Part shown: positions 1-6,409 of the stretch, one piece after another
Layout: each line of letters starts with the position of its first letter
Position numbering within the stretch: position 1 is the first letter of the stretch
Assembly (NCBI GenBank): GCA_025808555.1
Contig: CP075526.1
Coordinates: 2,098,712 to 2,162,711 of the forward strand
Length of the DNA stretch: 64,000 nucleotides
Origin: Anaerolineales bacterium
GTDB taxonomy: Bacteria; Chloroflexota; Anaerolineae; Anaerolineales; UBA11579
Reading direction: 5' to 3'
Notes under the pieces: model-generated
The model's database searches: none
The model's input: only the letters and a program-made list of their open reading frames with translations
Told to the model about the DNA's origin: nothing
Translations under genes and position numbers: made by a program

Positions 1-476
1 AAACCCTGCAAGGCCAGTTGAGCCTGGTCGCCATTAAATATGAGGCGCGGCGCCAACTGTGCGCCGCCGCGCAGTGATTGGATCTTCTCTGCAATGTTCT
101 CCCACGGCAGCCAGCTGCGGCCAAAACCGTAGGCCGCCTGGGCGCTGGACTCTGCGTCCAGCAGTAGGCCTAACTGAGCCGGGCTGTAGCTCCAGCTCTG
201 TTCGCCATAGGTCAGCGTCACCTGCCCGCTGAGCGGGTAGGTGAGCTGCTGGCTGAGGTAAGCGATCGCCTCGGTGCGGCGCATGCCGCCGATGTCCACG
301 CCGCCCACGCTCACGCCGGGGTATACGCGGCCCAGGTACATCAACCCGAAGATGGTCGAGAACAGGAAGGCGGCTAGCGCCAGGAGCCCAGCGGCCGCGG
401 CCAACGCCGCAGCCGCCTGTGCTACGAAGCGGGGCGGGACAGGGCTATACGATTGCGGATAGGCCGTGGTGGACAT
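1..476 (-). CDS. VanW/YoaR-like envelope protein, N-terminal part (truncated by window edge)
   Basis: The minus-strand frame opens at ATG 476 and runs off the window at base 1. It has a cytoplasmic N-terminus of about 15 residues (MSTTAYPQ...), then one long Ala/Leu-rich membrane segment (about residues 18-45). Next comes the block YPGVSVGGVDIGGMRR, typical of the peptidoglycan-binding/VanW (PG_binding_4) family, with the later TLTYGEQSWSYSPAQLG pattern of the same domain. It is likely a membrane-anchored cell-wall protein; the catalytic or VanW part lies outside. A TACAAT hexamer (483-488) lies only six bases before the ATG and there is no SD, suggesting a leaderless transcript. Confidence 0.75.
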   Translation of the reverse strand, partial: MSTTAYPQSYSPVPPRFVAQAAAALAAAAGLLALAAFLFSTIFGLMYLGRVYPGVSVGGVDIGGMRRTEAIAYLSQQLTYPLSGQVTLTYGEQSWSYSPAQLGLLLDAESSAQAAYGFGRSWLPWENIAEKIQSLRGGAQLAPRLIFNGDQAQLALQG

Positions 477-505
477 GGGGAAATTGTATCGTTTCGCTGC
501 CAACT

Positions 506-1213
506 TTAGCTATTGATACGAACAATTTCCTCAAGAAGTGCATCAAAGGGTTGAGAGAAGTTGACCTGAGTTGCTGTGGGTAACTTCTCCTTCTTTCGGA
601 TTTGAGTGTGCAAATAGGAATCGGAAAGTTTCCGCGATGCATTTTCAAGGTAAGCCATCAGCTCACGAAACGACCTGGTCCCATAGTTGTTTGCTACTTC
701 ACTAAATGTTTTGCAGCCAAAAACTGGGGGAACATGGTCCAAGACCGATCTCAGCAACATTCCAGTCGCATAGTAATTTTGACTAACAAAGTTGTGGTCC
801 AGTTCTTCGCAAAGTCTAATAAGGCGAGCGAAATCAAAGCTATGCGTCGTGAGTCTTCTTATCTCATCGAGTCGTTTCGGATCTATGAACCTGTGAGCGT
901 TTCTTGACGTGCTTCCATTCTCCAGATCGCTGTATTCTGTTTCCAAATCTTGGATTGACTTGGGATGGAGCCGAAAAGAACCCTGGCCATTAGCTTTGAT
1001 AATACGCCCAGACTGCCGTATTTTTTTGCCCAATCGTGTTCTGTTGGGTTTGGGTAACCCTAACTGTGCATACCAGTCCTCTAAATCAGATAACGAAAAG
1101 GTTTCGATGCCCAAACCCTTCAACGCGTAAAAAGCTGTTCGTTCAGCTCGATCGGGCTCTCCCTGTTCCCATAATTTACTTGCATCTCGGAAATCCTCAA
1201 ATGACATGTTCAT
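506..1213 (-). CDS. Winged-helix protein with C-terminal LDHVPPVFG-type domain (last gene of four-gene accessory operon)
   Basis: This 235-residue protein has no assigned function. I chose the start MNMSFEDF at 1213 because AAGAGGA lies just upstream; an in-frame ATG at 1240 would overlap the previous gene and lacks such a site. Residues about 10-85 look like a winged helix (ERTAFYALKGLGIETFSLSDL, then GLPKPNRTRLGKKI and a GQGSFRLHP wing). They resemble the other three proteins of the operon. Residues about 105-235 form a separate helical domain with LCEEL, LLRSVLDHVPPVFG, TFSEVANNYG, LHTQIRKKEKLP and LLEEIVR blocks. I remember similar blocks in uncharacterised bacterial proteins but cannot name a family. 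The gene is markedly AT-rich compared with its neighbours. Confidence 0.7.
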   Translation of the reverse strand: MNMSFEDFRDASKLWEQGEPDRAERTAFYALKGLGIETFSLSDLEDWYAQLGLPKPNRTRLGKKIRQSGRIIKANGQGSFRLHPKSIQDLETEYSDLENGSTSRNAHRFIDPKRLDEIRRLTTHSFDFARLIRLCEELDHNFVSQNYYATGMLLRSVLDHVPPVFGCKTFSEVANNYGTRSFRELMAYLENASRKLSDSYLHTQIRKKEKLPTATQVNFSQPFDALLEEIVRINS

Positions 1214-1223
1214 TTTGTTCCTC

Positions 1224-1700
1224 TTAGGTAAGATTTCCAAATAATTCTCGTATGGTAGGTTTAGGGAAGTATGCTAAACCTCGTCCGTGCTGCTCTCGAG
1301 AGAGATACTTAGGTGTGAGTTTTCGGAGTGCCCGATTGATGTTCTGACGACTAGGTGGGTGTACGCTGAGCTTTAGTCTGATTTCTTCTCCAATCGATTT
1401 GTTCACAGCAAGCGAGCCAGCGGCAACTAGGTGCAGTACTGCCCAAGCTACCCTTTGCTCTTCCGATCCCCTTTCACTAACTGCAAAATCGGGTGGCAGA
1501 TTGCTAAGGACTTGTGAGATCCAATTGCTAACTACTGGCGCAGTTGGACCTTGGGAGACTTGCGCGGAAGTTGACGCAGATTCGGGCTGCCTGGCGGAAA
1601 GTTTATAACCCAGTAGCTCTTGAAACGCAGCAACCCTGTATTCGGAAGGCAGGGCCTTTACTTGTTCTTCTGCCCAGGCTAGCAATTCTTGAATGTTCAT
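1224..1700 (-). CDS. Winged-helix protein, paralogue of the adjacent upstream gene
   Basis: This 158-residue protein of unknown function starts two bases after the stop of the gene before it. The N-terminal helix (LPSEYRVAAFQELLGYKL) matches the upstream neighbour's IPTEFRGHAFQVVFEKLL. After a Ser/Pro-rich linker (about residues 36-55) comes a winged-helix-like region (QRVAWAVLHLVAAGSLAV, PPSRQNINRALRKLT, GLAYFPK). The NINRA recognition-helix block is shared exactly with the neighbour, so the two are tandem duplicates that have diverged. No catalytic motif is visible. DNA or protein binding is an inference from the fold pattern only. Confidence 0.65.
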   Translation of the reverse strand: MNIQELLAWAEEQVKALPSEYRVAAFQELLGYKLSARQPESASTSAQVSQGPTAPVVSNWISQVLSNLPPDFAVSERGSEEQRVAWAVLHLVAAGSLAVNKSIGEEIRLKLSVHPPSRQNINRALRKLTPKYLSREQHGRGLAYFPKPTIRELFGNLT

Positions 1701-1702
1701 CT

Positions 1703-2215
1703 CTACTCTCTCTCAATCATCGACTTGACTTTGTTAAGGCCTAGGCTTGACAGCGAATACCTGTATGCTTGCCCTTCCGGACTCCGGACAAAATGGCTCA
1801 TCTTCGTGGAAATTGCTCTATTGATATTCGGCGCGTATACGCTGGGGATTCTTAGCTTTTCCTTCAGAATCCTAGCTATTTCTGGCGGAGTCAGCGACCT
1901 TGCGCCTAGTTGCTGTTCGACCATGTACAAAACAATAAGCGAACGCTCTAGCCACGACCCATTATTTATGTACTTATCGAATTCCGAGAAGTCGATGTCT
2001 GAACTTAATACTGCTTCAACGACGCCAGCCTGTTCTCCGTGTTTCCCGGAGCTTACTACTTGCTTTGGGGTAGGAGTAGTGCCGCTTGCGACATTATCTG
2101 AGGCAAGGAGCTTTTCGAAAACGACCTGGAAGGCGTGCCCGCGGAATTCAGTAGGAATATCCGTAACAGCTTTCTGCGCCGCCGAGGCCGCTGAGAGAAT
2201 ATCGTCCTGTTTCAT
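1703..2215 (-). CDS. Winged-helix protein, operon gene 2 of 4
   Basis: This 170-residue protein has no recognised function. Its ATG overlaps the previous stop (ATGA at 2215-2212) and is preceded by GGAGGACAGCG, so translation is probably coupled. The N-terminal helix carries IPTEFRGHAFQ. A variable Thr/Pro/Gly linker follows (about 43-65). Residues about 85-165 have the winged-helix pattern ERSLIVLYMVEQQLG, LTPPEIARILKEKL, SVYAPNINRAI and a YRYSLSSLG wing. It is homologous by eye to the next gene. Its own partner or target cannot be told from the sequence. Confidence 0.65.
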   Translation of the reverse strand: MKQDDILSAASAAQKAVTDIPTEFRGHAFQVVFEKLLASDNVASGTTPTPKQVVSSGKHGEQAGVVEAVLSSDIDFSEFDKYINNGSWLERSLIVLYMVEQQLGARSLTPPEIARILKEKLRIPSVYAPNINRAISTKMSHFVRSPEGQAYRYSLSSLGLNKVKSMIERE

Positions 2216-2601
2216 CGCTGTCCTCCTTGTAGCATGCTTGAGAGTAAATTTAGATTTCGTAACGGGATTGTATAGCGTCCACCCGGAGTGGCCTCAACAT
2301 CCCCATTGTTCAGAAGAGCCCGAACAGATGGCTTCACTGACCCGACTGGAATTCCGGCAAGCAAAGCAATCTCAGTTGGCCCAATCTCTTCGCTGTCGCG
2401 TATTTCCAAAAGCTTCATCGCTTTTGCTGCCGCGATTACTGTCAGCACTTTTTGAGCCAGAGATAGGGAGCGAAAAGCTGGCTCAAGTATGAGTTCACCC
2501 GAGCGGCTGATTCTCACGAGCGGGCGCAAAGTTGCAGCCAGCAATTCTTCGACTAGCTTTGCCTCATCTAGAACAAGGTCCGATAAAGAGCGTGTGCTCA
2601 T
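2212..2601 (-). CDS. Small winged-helix protein, first gene of accessory operon
   Basis: This 129-residue protein leads the operon, behind a perfect AGGAGG (2606-2611) and a perfect consensus promoter. Residues about 45-115 form a winged-helix pattern: SLAQKVLTVIAAAKAMKLL, IGPTEIALLAGIPVGSVKPS and the wing GGRYTIP. The N-terminal 40 residues are helical (LVLDEAKLVEELL). There is no enzyme motif. It may be the autoregulator of the operon or one subunit of a complex of related winged-helix proteins. Both ideas are inference from position and fold. Confidence 0.65.
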   Translation of the reverse strand: MSTRSLSDLVLDEAKLVEELLAATLRPLVRISRSGELILEPAFRSLSLAQKVLTVIAAAKAMKLLEIRDSEEIGPTEIALLAGIPVGSVKPSVRALLNNGDVEATPGGRYTIPLRNLNLLSSMLQGGQR

Positions 2602-2622
2602 ATTGCCTCCTGATATGCTTGA

Positions 2623-2651
2623 ATTATAACCTAGTCTTCAAATTATGTCAA
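2623..2651 (-). promoter_or_regulatory. Consensus sigma-70 promoter of the winged-helix operon
   Basis: Read on the minus strand, TTGACA (2651-2646) is followed by exactly 17 bases and TATAAT (2628-2623), a perfect match to the housekeeping consensus. The start codon at 2601 lies about 15 bases past the expected transcription start, with AGGAGG between them. Confidence 0.85.
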
Positions 2652-2978
2652 TGCCTATTCTGGCATGCGACCGCGCCAAGGGTCGCCGCCCGCCTGATGT
2701 AGAACATAATGATATTTGAATATGCGAGTATTATATCATGATTTGTGGGGCGTTTGCAGGCGTAGGCTGTTTCCCTACTTAATTGTGCGTTTCTACGGGC
2801 GTTTTAAGGTGTTTCCTAAGCAACTCGCCCGGATAACGATGATATTTTCCTGTTCCGCAAGTGCAGAGAACGGTTTGTGTTTGGCTTCGCTCATGGCCTG
2901 TTTGTTGAGGGGGACCATCTGTTTGAAAATGCTTCTGTTATCAAGCGTCTTGGCTGCTGCTGGTGCGGTTAGCCATTC
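2652..2978. other. AT-rich gap between divergent operons, no gene recognised
   Basis: About 330 bases separate the two promoters. I see no convincing reading frame: the open frame on the plus strand has no ribosome site and an unremarkable sequence. No tRNA, clear terminator or repeat was found. CGTAG at about 2760 could pair with CTACG at about 2803, but the fold is weak. Confidence 0.5.
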
Positions 2979-3008
2979 TTGGTGTGGCAGATTTTTCGAA
3001 GCTATAAT
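2979..3008 (+). promoter_or_regulatory. Promoter of the thioesterase-rsmD pair, probably leaderless
   Basis: TTGGTG (2979-2984), an 18-base spacer and TATAAT (3003-3008) form a good sigma-70 promoter. The expected start of transcription falls on or next to the GTG at 3015. Confidence 0.7.
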
Positions 3009-3014
3009 TCACCC

Positions 3015-3527
3015 GTGACGAGAGAACAAACCGTTCCCCAACCCGTCTCCGCCTCGCGCATTACCATCTCCCAGCTGATGCAGCCTGACGATGCCAATAT
3101 CCTCGGCAACGTGCATGGTGGCCACATCATGAAGCTGGTCGACGAGGCTGGGGCGCTGGCCTGCATGAAGCACAGCCGCCAGCGCGTCGTCACCGTGGCG
3201 GTCGACCGCATGACCTTTCAGCATCCCATCCGCATTGGCGATCTCATCATCATCCACGCCGAGGTCAGCTATGTGGGTAGCACCTCGATGGAGGCTGAAG
3301 TCTCCGTGCACGCCGAGAACCCCACTACGGGCGAGAGCTGGCATACCAATACCGCCTACCTGGTCTACGTAGCGTTAGGCGAGGACGGCAAGCCGGTGCG
3401 CGTGCCGCCCCTGGAAGCCGAGACCGACTTCCAGCGCCAGCGCATGGAGCAGGGCGCCGCCCGCCAGAAGTACCGCCTCGAGCAGGCCAAGCAGGAGCGC
3501 TCCTTCTTCGGCAAAGACGCGCAATGA
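3015..3527 (+). CDS. Acyl-CoA thioesterase, hotdog fold (YciA/BACH type)
   Basis: This 170-residue protein should hydrolyse acyl-CoA thioesters in the cytoplasm. The hotdog core is clear: QLMQPDDANILGNVHGGHIM followed by LVDEAGALACMKHS and VAVDRMTFQHPIRIGDLI, with the conserved N-x-x-G-x-x-H-G-G block. The C-terminal tail is charged and rich in Gln, Glu and Lys. I chose GTG 3015 rather than an upstream in-frame codon because TATAAT sits six bases before it. The stop overlaps the rsmD start in ATGA, so the two are coupled. Confidence 0.9.
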   Translation: MTREQTVPQPVSASRITISQLMQPDDANILGNVHGGHIMKLVDEAGALACMKHSRQRVVTVAVDRMTFQHPIRIGDLIIIHAEVSYVGSTSMEAEVSVHAENPTTGESWHTNTAYLVYVALGEDGKPVRVPPLEAETDFQRQRMEQGAARQKYRLEQAKQERSFFGKDAQ

Positions 3528-4108
3528 GCGCGCCGCGCATCATCGCCGGCACGGCCCGCGGGCTGCGCCTCAAATCTGTGCCCGGTGACGGCACCCGGCC
3601 CATTACCGACCGTGCCAAAGAATCCCTCTTCAATATCCTGCGCCCCAGCTTGCCCGGCGCCGCCTTTCTTGATCTCTTCTCCGGTACAGGCTCCGTGGGC
3701 ATCGAAGCGCTCAGCCAGGGCGCCGGTCACGCCCGCCTGATCGATAACAGCCGCGCCGCCGCTGAGATCATCTACGCTAATCTCACCGCCGCCAAACTGC
3801 AGACCCGCGCCGAGGTGCGCCAGACCGACGCCTTCGCCCACCTGGCCGCGCCGCCGGACCGCCAGTTTGACTACGCCTTCATCGCCCCGCCGCAATATCA
3901 CGACCTGTGGAAGCGCGCCCTGTTGGCGCTCGACGCCGCGCCCGGCTGGCTGGTGGATGACGCCTGGGTTATCGTGCAGATCGACCCCACCGAATATGAA
4001 GCTGTTGAGTTGCAGAATTTAGAAGAATTCGACCAGCGTAAGTACGGCAATGTGCTGCTGGTGTTTTACGAGCGGATACCCTCACCCGTAGACTCAAATG
4101 CTGATTGA
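3524..4108 (+). CDS. rsmD: 16S rRNA (guanine-N2)-methyltransferase RsmD-like
   Basis: This 194-residue SAM-dependent methyltransferase is expected to modify G966 of 16S rRNA. The N-terminus RIIAGTARGLRL and RPITDRAKESLFNIL are family hallmarks, and DLFSGTGSVGIEALSQGA is the SAM-binding motif I. The catalytic loop, normally DPPY or NPPY, reads FIAPPQY, so the first acidic or Asn residue is Ala. I recall the same variant from other Chloroflexota, but this needs alignment. The start overlaps the thioesterase stop. A hairpin repeat follows 10 bases downstream. Confidence 0.88.
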   Translation: MSAPRIIAGTARGLRLKSVPGDGTRPITDRAKESLFNILRPSLPGAAFLDLFSGTGSVGIEALSQGAGHARLIDNSRAAAEIIYANLTAAKLQTRAEVRQTDAFAHLAAPPDRQFDYAFIAPPQYHDLWKRALLALDAAPGWLVDDAWVIVQIDPTEYEAVELQNLEEFDQRKYGNVLLVFYERIPSPVDSNAD

Positions 4109-4117
4109 CATTAGCCC

Positions 4118-4140
4118 GTCCTCTCCCAGTGGGAGAGGAC
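4118..4140. repeat. Perfect 10-bp inverted repeat between convergent genes, probably a dispersed palindromic element
   Basis: GTCCTCTCCC, loop AGT and GGGAGAGGAC form a perfect hairpin. It is followed by GCGAGCTTAGGCGAGCGGG, a style of intergenic palindrome common in environmental Chloroflexota assemblies. It lacks a T-tract, but its place between rsmD and the convergent zinc-ribbon gene fits transcription end or RNA protection. Confidence 0.55.
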
Positions 4141-4165
4141 GCGAGCTTAGGCGAGCGGGTGGGGG

Positions 4166-4762
4166 CTACACGGCCCGCTTCAGCTTCTGCCCGCAATTCG
4201 GGCATTCTTTTTCTTTCGCCAGCACAACAAAGCCGCACTTCGGGCAACCGCTCGGCTGCACGTCGCCCATAGGCGCGCCGCACGCCACGCAGCGGCCCTC
4301 GCCAACCGCGTTGGCCGTGTTGCAATAGCTGCACGCCATGCGCTGCAGGCGCCGCGCCAACTGCGTGCTGGCGCCGCCGTTGGCCGCCATGCGGTCCAAC
4401 AGCTTCCATACCTGCTGTTCCAGCGAGAGGTTCTCGATGTCGGCGGCAATATCATCCAGCCGGCCCAGCAGGTTCATTGGGTTAAGCCAGGTCAGCAGGG
4501 CGCTGGCGCCCAGGCTGCCCGCCAGCCCCAGCACCGATTGCTCGCCCACGCTGGCTTCGATGCGCTCGCCGCGCTTGGCCAGCGCCACGGCCAGGCTTGT
4601 GCGCCCGCCGCTGGCGCGGTTGTCGCGCGTGGCGATGCTCACATACGCCGTATCGCCGCGCACAGACGATTGCGCTGAGAGCCCGCCGCGGTTGAAGAAG
4701 TTGGCCAGGGTTGAAGCCATCTCCTCATGGTCAAGGTCGCCGTTGTATCGTTTGGTTTTCAT
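4166..4762 (-). CDS. Zinc-ribbon protein of unknown function
   Basis: This 198-residue protein has a conserved N-terminal region (DLDHEEMASTLANFFNRGG) and a Gly/Ala-rich possible amphipathic stretch (about 85-100, VLGLAGSLGASALLTWL). The C-terminus carries two zinc ribbons: CSYCNTANAVGEGRCVACG and CPKCGFVVLAKEKECPNCG, giving four CxxC knuckles and two Zn sites. No catalytic motif is visible. It is transcribed away from the SH3b gene from a shared 40-base region that holds a palindromic TATAAT box. Confidence 0.8.
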   Translation of the reverse strand: MKTKRYNGDLDHEEMASTLANFFNRGGLSAQSSVRGDTAYVSIATRDNRASGGRTSLAVALAKRGERIEASVGEQSVLGLAGSLGASALLTWLNPMNLLGRLDDIAADIENLSLEQQVWKLLDRMAANGGASTQLARRLQRMACSYCNTANAVGEGRCVACGAPMGDVQPSGCPKCGFVVLAKEKECPNCGQKLKRAV

Positions 4763-4781
4763 CGCGCGCTCATCCTCGGCT

Positions 4782-4791
4782 GATTATAATC
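4782..4791. promoter_or_regulatory. Palindromic -10 box GATTATAATC, candidate bidirectional promoter core
   Basis: GATTATAATC reads TATAAT on both strands. It lies 12 bases before the plus-strand ATG (4803) and 20 bases before the minus-strand ATG (4762). No strong -35 is visible on either side. Confidence 0.5.
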
Positions 4792-4802
4792 AGAGCCTCC
4801 GC

Positions 4803-5438
4803 ATGAAGTCCTTATCTGTACGTATCTTCTCCATTAGTTGTGCCGTCATGCTGGCCGGCGTGTTCAGCCTACTGGCCGCGCCTTTGCTCACCCCGGCCTA
4901 CGCAGCGCCAGAGCTCCAGCAGCCGACTGTCTCCATTGCCACCGTTACCGGCACGCCGGTGGGCGCCTACATTATCGTGGACCCATCGCATGTGCAGGTG
5001 AACGTGCGCAGTGGCCCGGGCACGGACTATCCCACGGTGGGCGTGCTGGTGGGCGGCGAGCAAGTCGCCGCTAAGGGCCGCTCAGTGGCTGGTGAATGGA
5101 TCCAGGTCTTTTACCCCGCCGTCGCCGAAGGCGTGGCTTGGGTATATGCCCCGCTGGTCACCCTTTTCGGCACCGCGCAGCTCAACATCATTGAGCCGCC
5201 GCCCACGCCGACTCCGCGCGTCACGCCCACCATTGACCCCACGCTGGCGGCCCAGTTCGTGCTGGATATCCCCGCCACACGCATGCCCACTTTTACCCCG
5301 CCGGAACCGCTGGAGATCCCCGAGTTTGAGCAAGCCGGCACCGGCCGGGTGGGAGGCGTGCCAGTGGGCATGCTCATTACCGGAGTGGGGCTGATGGGCC
5401 TGTTCGCCGCCGCAGTAAGCTATCTGCGTGAGCGCTAG
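4803..5438 (+). CDS. Exported membrane-anchored SH3b-domain protein
   Basis: This 211-residue protein has a signal peptide (about 1-33, ending near PAYAAPEL). A bacterial SH3 domain follows (about 55-125, with VNVRSGPGTDYPTVGVL and GEWIQV). Then comes a Pro/Thr-rich stalk with PPPTPTPRVTPT (about 140-180), and a C-terminal membrane helix (about 190-206) with a YLRER cytoplasmic end. It probably binds cell-wall material at the outer face of the membrane. The start is fixed by the signal peptide. The next gene, a small membrane protein, follows 30 bases on. Confidence 0.85.
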   Translation: MKSLSVRIFSISCAVMLAGVFSLLAAPLLTPAYAAPELQQPTVSIATVTGTPVGAYIIVDPSHVQVNVRSGPGTDYPTVGVLVGGEQVAAKGRSVAGEWIQVFYPAVAEGVAWVYAPLVTLFGTAQLNIIEPPPTPTPRVTPTIDPTLAAQFVLDIPATRMPTFTPPEPLEIPEFEQAGTGRVGGVPVGMLITGVGLMGLFAAAVSYLRER

Positions 5439-5468
5439 TTTTCCGAAAGAGAGTTGAGGAGAGAAGGT

Positions 5469-5780
5469 ATGAGGACTTTTAGTATTGCCTTGATCTTGGT
5501 GCAGCTGGGCGACATTGCGCTGCATCTGGCCACCGGCCAGTTTGAACCGATGCGTGTGGTGGCCAGCCTGCTGCTGGCCTTGTGGGCGCTGACCGCAGGC
5601 AAGGCAAAGATGGCCGCGGGCTGGGGCGCGGTGGCAGTCTACCTGAGCCTGAATGCGCTGTTCCTGATGCAGAATGGCCTTACCAACCCGGATCAGGGTG
5701 GCGCGCTGCGCGTAACCTTGTTCGCGCTGGTGCTGGTATCCACGTTGCTCACGGTGATGATCCAGCGCAAAAAGCGCTAA
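5469..5780 (+). CDS. Small membrane protein, about three helices
   Basis: This 103-residue hydrophobic protein shows about three membrane helices (residues 4-20, 32-66 as one or two segments, 78-97) and ends in the basic IQRKKR. The ATG at 5469 follows GAGGAGAGAAGG; an in-frame TTG 15 bases upstream is less likely. I do not recognise a family. It is probably co-transcribed with the SH3b protein and is followed by a strong bidirectional terminator. Confidence 0.65.
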   Translation: MRTFSIALILVQLGDIALHLATGQFEPMRVVASLLLALWALTAGKAKMAAGWGAVAVYLSLNALFLMQNGLTNPDQGGALRVTLFALVLVSTLLTVMIQRKKR

Positions 5781-5795
5781 GCCCAGCGAGACAAC

Positions 5796-5830
5796 AAAAA
5801 AAGCTGCCCAACAGGGCAGCTTTTTTTTTT
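5796..5830. terminator. Bidirectional intrinsic terminator
   Basis: GCTGCCC (5803-5809), loop AACA and GGGCAGC (5814-5820) are flanked by a run of A on the left and ten T on the right. It serves both the plus-strand membrane gene and the minus-strand IscA-like gene. Confidence 0.92.
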
Positions 5831-5849
5831 ATTCTTGAAGTTGTCGGTG

Positions 5850-6338
5850 CTAGTGGCCGCCGCAGCCACAGCTTGCGCCGCTGGCGTGCGAGTGGCCGCC
5901 GTGGGCATGGCTGCCACCGCAACCACAACCGGCGTCGCCATGGTGGTCAGGGGCGTCCTGGCCGTCCGTGCGGAAGGAATGGCCGCAGCCGCAGGCCGAG
6001 GTGGCGTTGGGGTTCTCGATCTTGAATCCGCTGGCCATCACATCGTTGACATAGTCAATGCTGGCGCCGCGCAGGTAGCCTACGGAGACTTCGTCCACCA
6101 CCACGCGCACACCGTGCTGCTCCACCACCACGTCGCTGTCGCGCACGGTGGATTCGAGGGCCATGCCATATTGGAAGCCACTGCAGCCGCCACCTTGAAC
6201 GAACACGCGTAGGGCGTGGTCTTCCAGGTTGCGTTGAGCCATCAAACCGCGCACAGCTTCAGCTGCCGGGGCAGTAATCGTCAATTGAGGGGACTCAACC
6301 ATCGGTTGAGCGTTGATCTGGGTTTCAGCGAGTGCCAT
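5850..6338 (-). CDS. IscA/ErpA-type iron-sulfur carrier with Cys/His/Gly-rich tail
   Basis: This 162-residue A-type carrier should deliver Fe-S clusters to apoproteins. Residues about 15-120 are the HesB/IscA domain: GGGCSGFQYGMAL gives the first conserved Cys and SACGCGHSF the C-x-C pair. Family members normally end just after this motif. Here about 40 extra residues follow, rich in His, Cys and Gly (DHHGDAGCGCGG, SHAHGGHSHASG, CGCGGH), likely able to bind metal. An AAAGGAG site precedes the ATG. The tail is in frame and not a sequencing artefact by any visible sign. Confidence 0.9.
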   Translation of the reverse strand: MALAETQINAQPMVESPQLTITAPAAEAVRGLMAQRNLEDHALRVFVQGGGCSGFQYGMALESTVRDSDVVVEQHGVRVVVDEVSVGYLRGASIDYVNDVMASGFKIENPNATSACGCGHSFRTDGQDAPDHHGDAGCGCGGSHAHGGHSHASGASCGCGGH

Positions 6339-6409
6339 GAAAGCTCCTTTTCAAAGTGATACCCGTCTATTTTATCAATCCCACAGGCTGTGTCAACCTC
6401 TTGCCTGGC

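Noticed and set aside
1689-2492. 267-codon plus-strand open frame across two winged-helix genes
   Set aside because: The minus-strand genes are linked by ATGA, have good ribosome sites and share homologous blocks. The plus frame has none of these.
2716-3018. Possible 100-codon gene before the thioesterase
   Set aside because: It starts from TTG without a ribosome site, has an odd Cys/Arg-rich composition and runs over the thioesterase promoter and start.
4118-4140. Classical intrinsic terminator after rsmD
   Set aside because: The stem is perfect but there is no T-run on either side, so I call it a palindromic repeat rather than a proven terminator.
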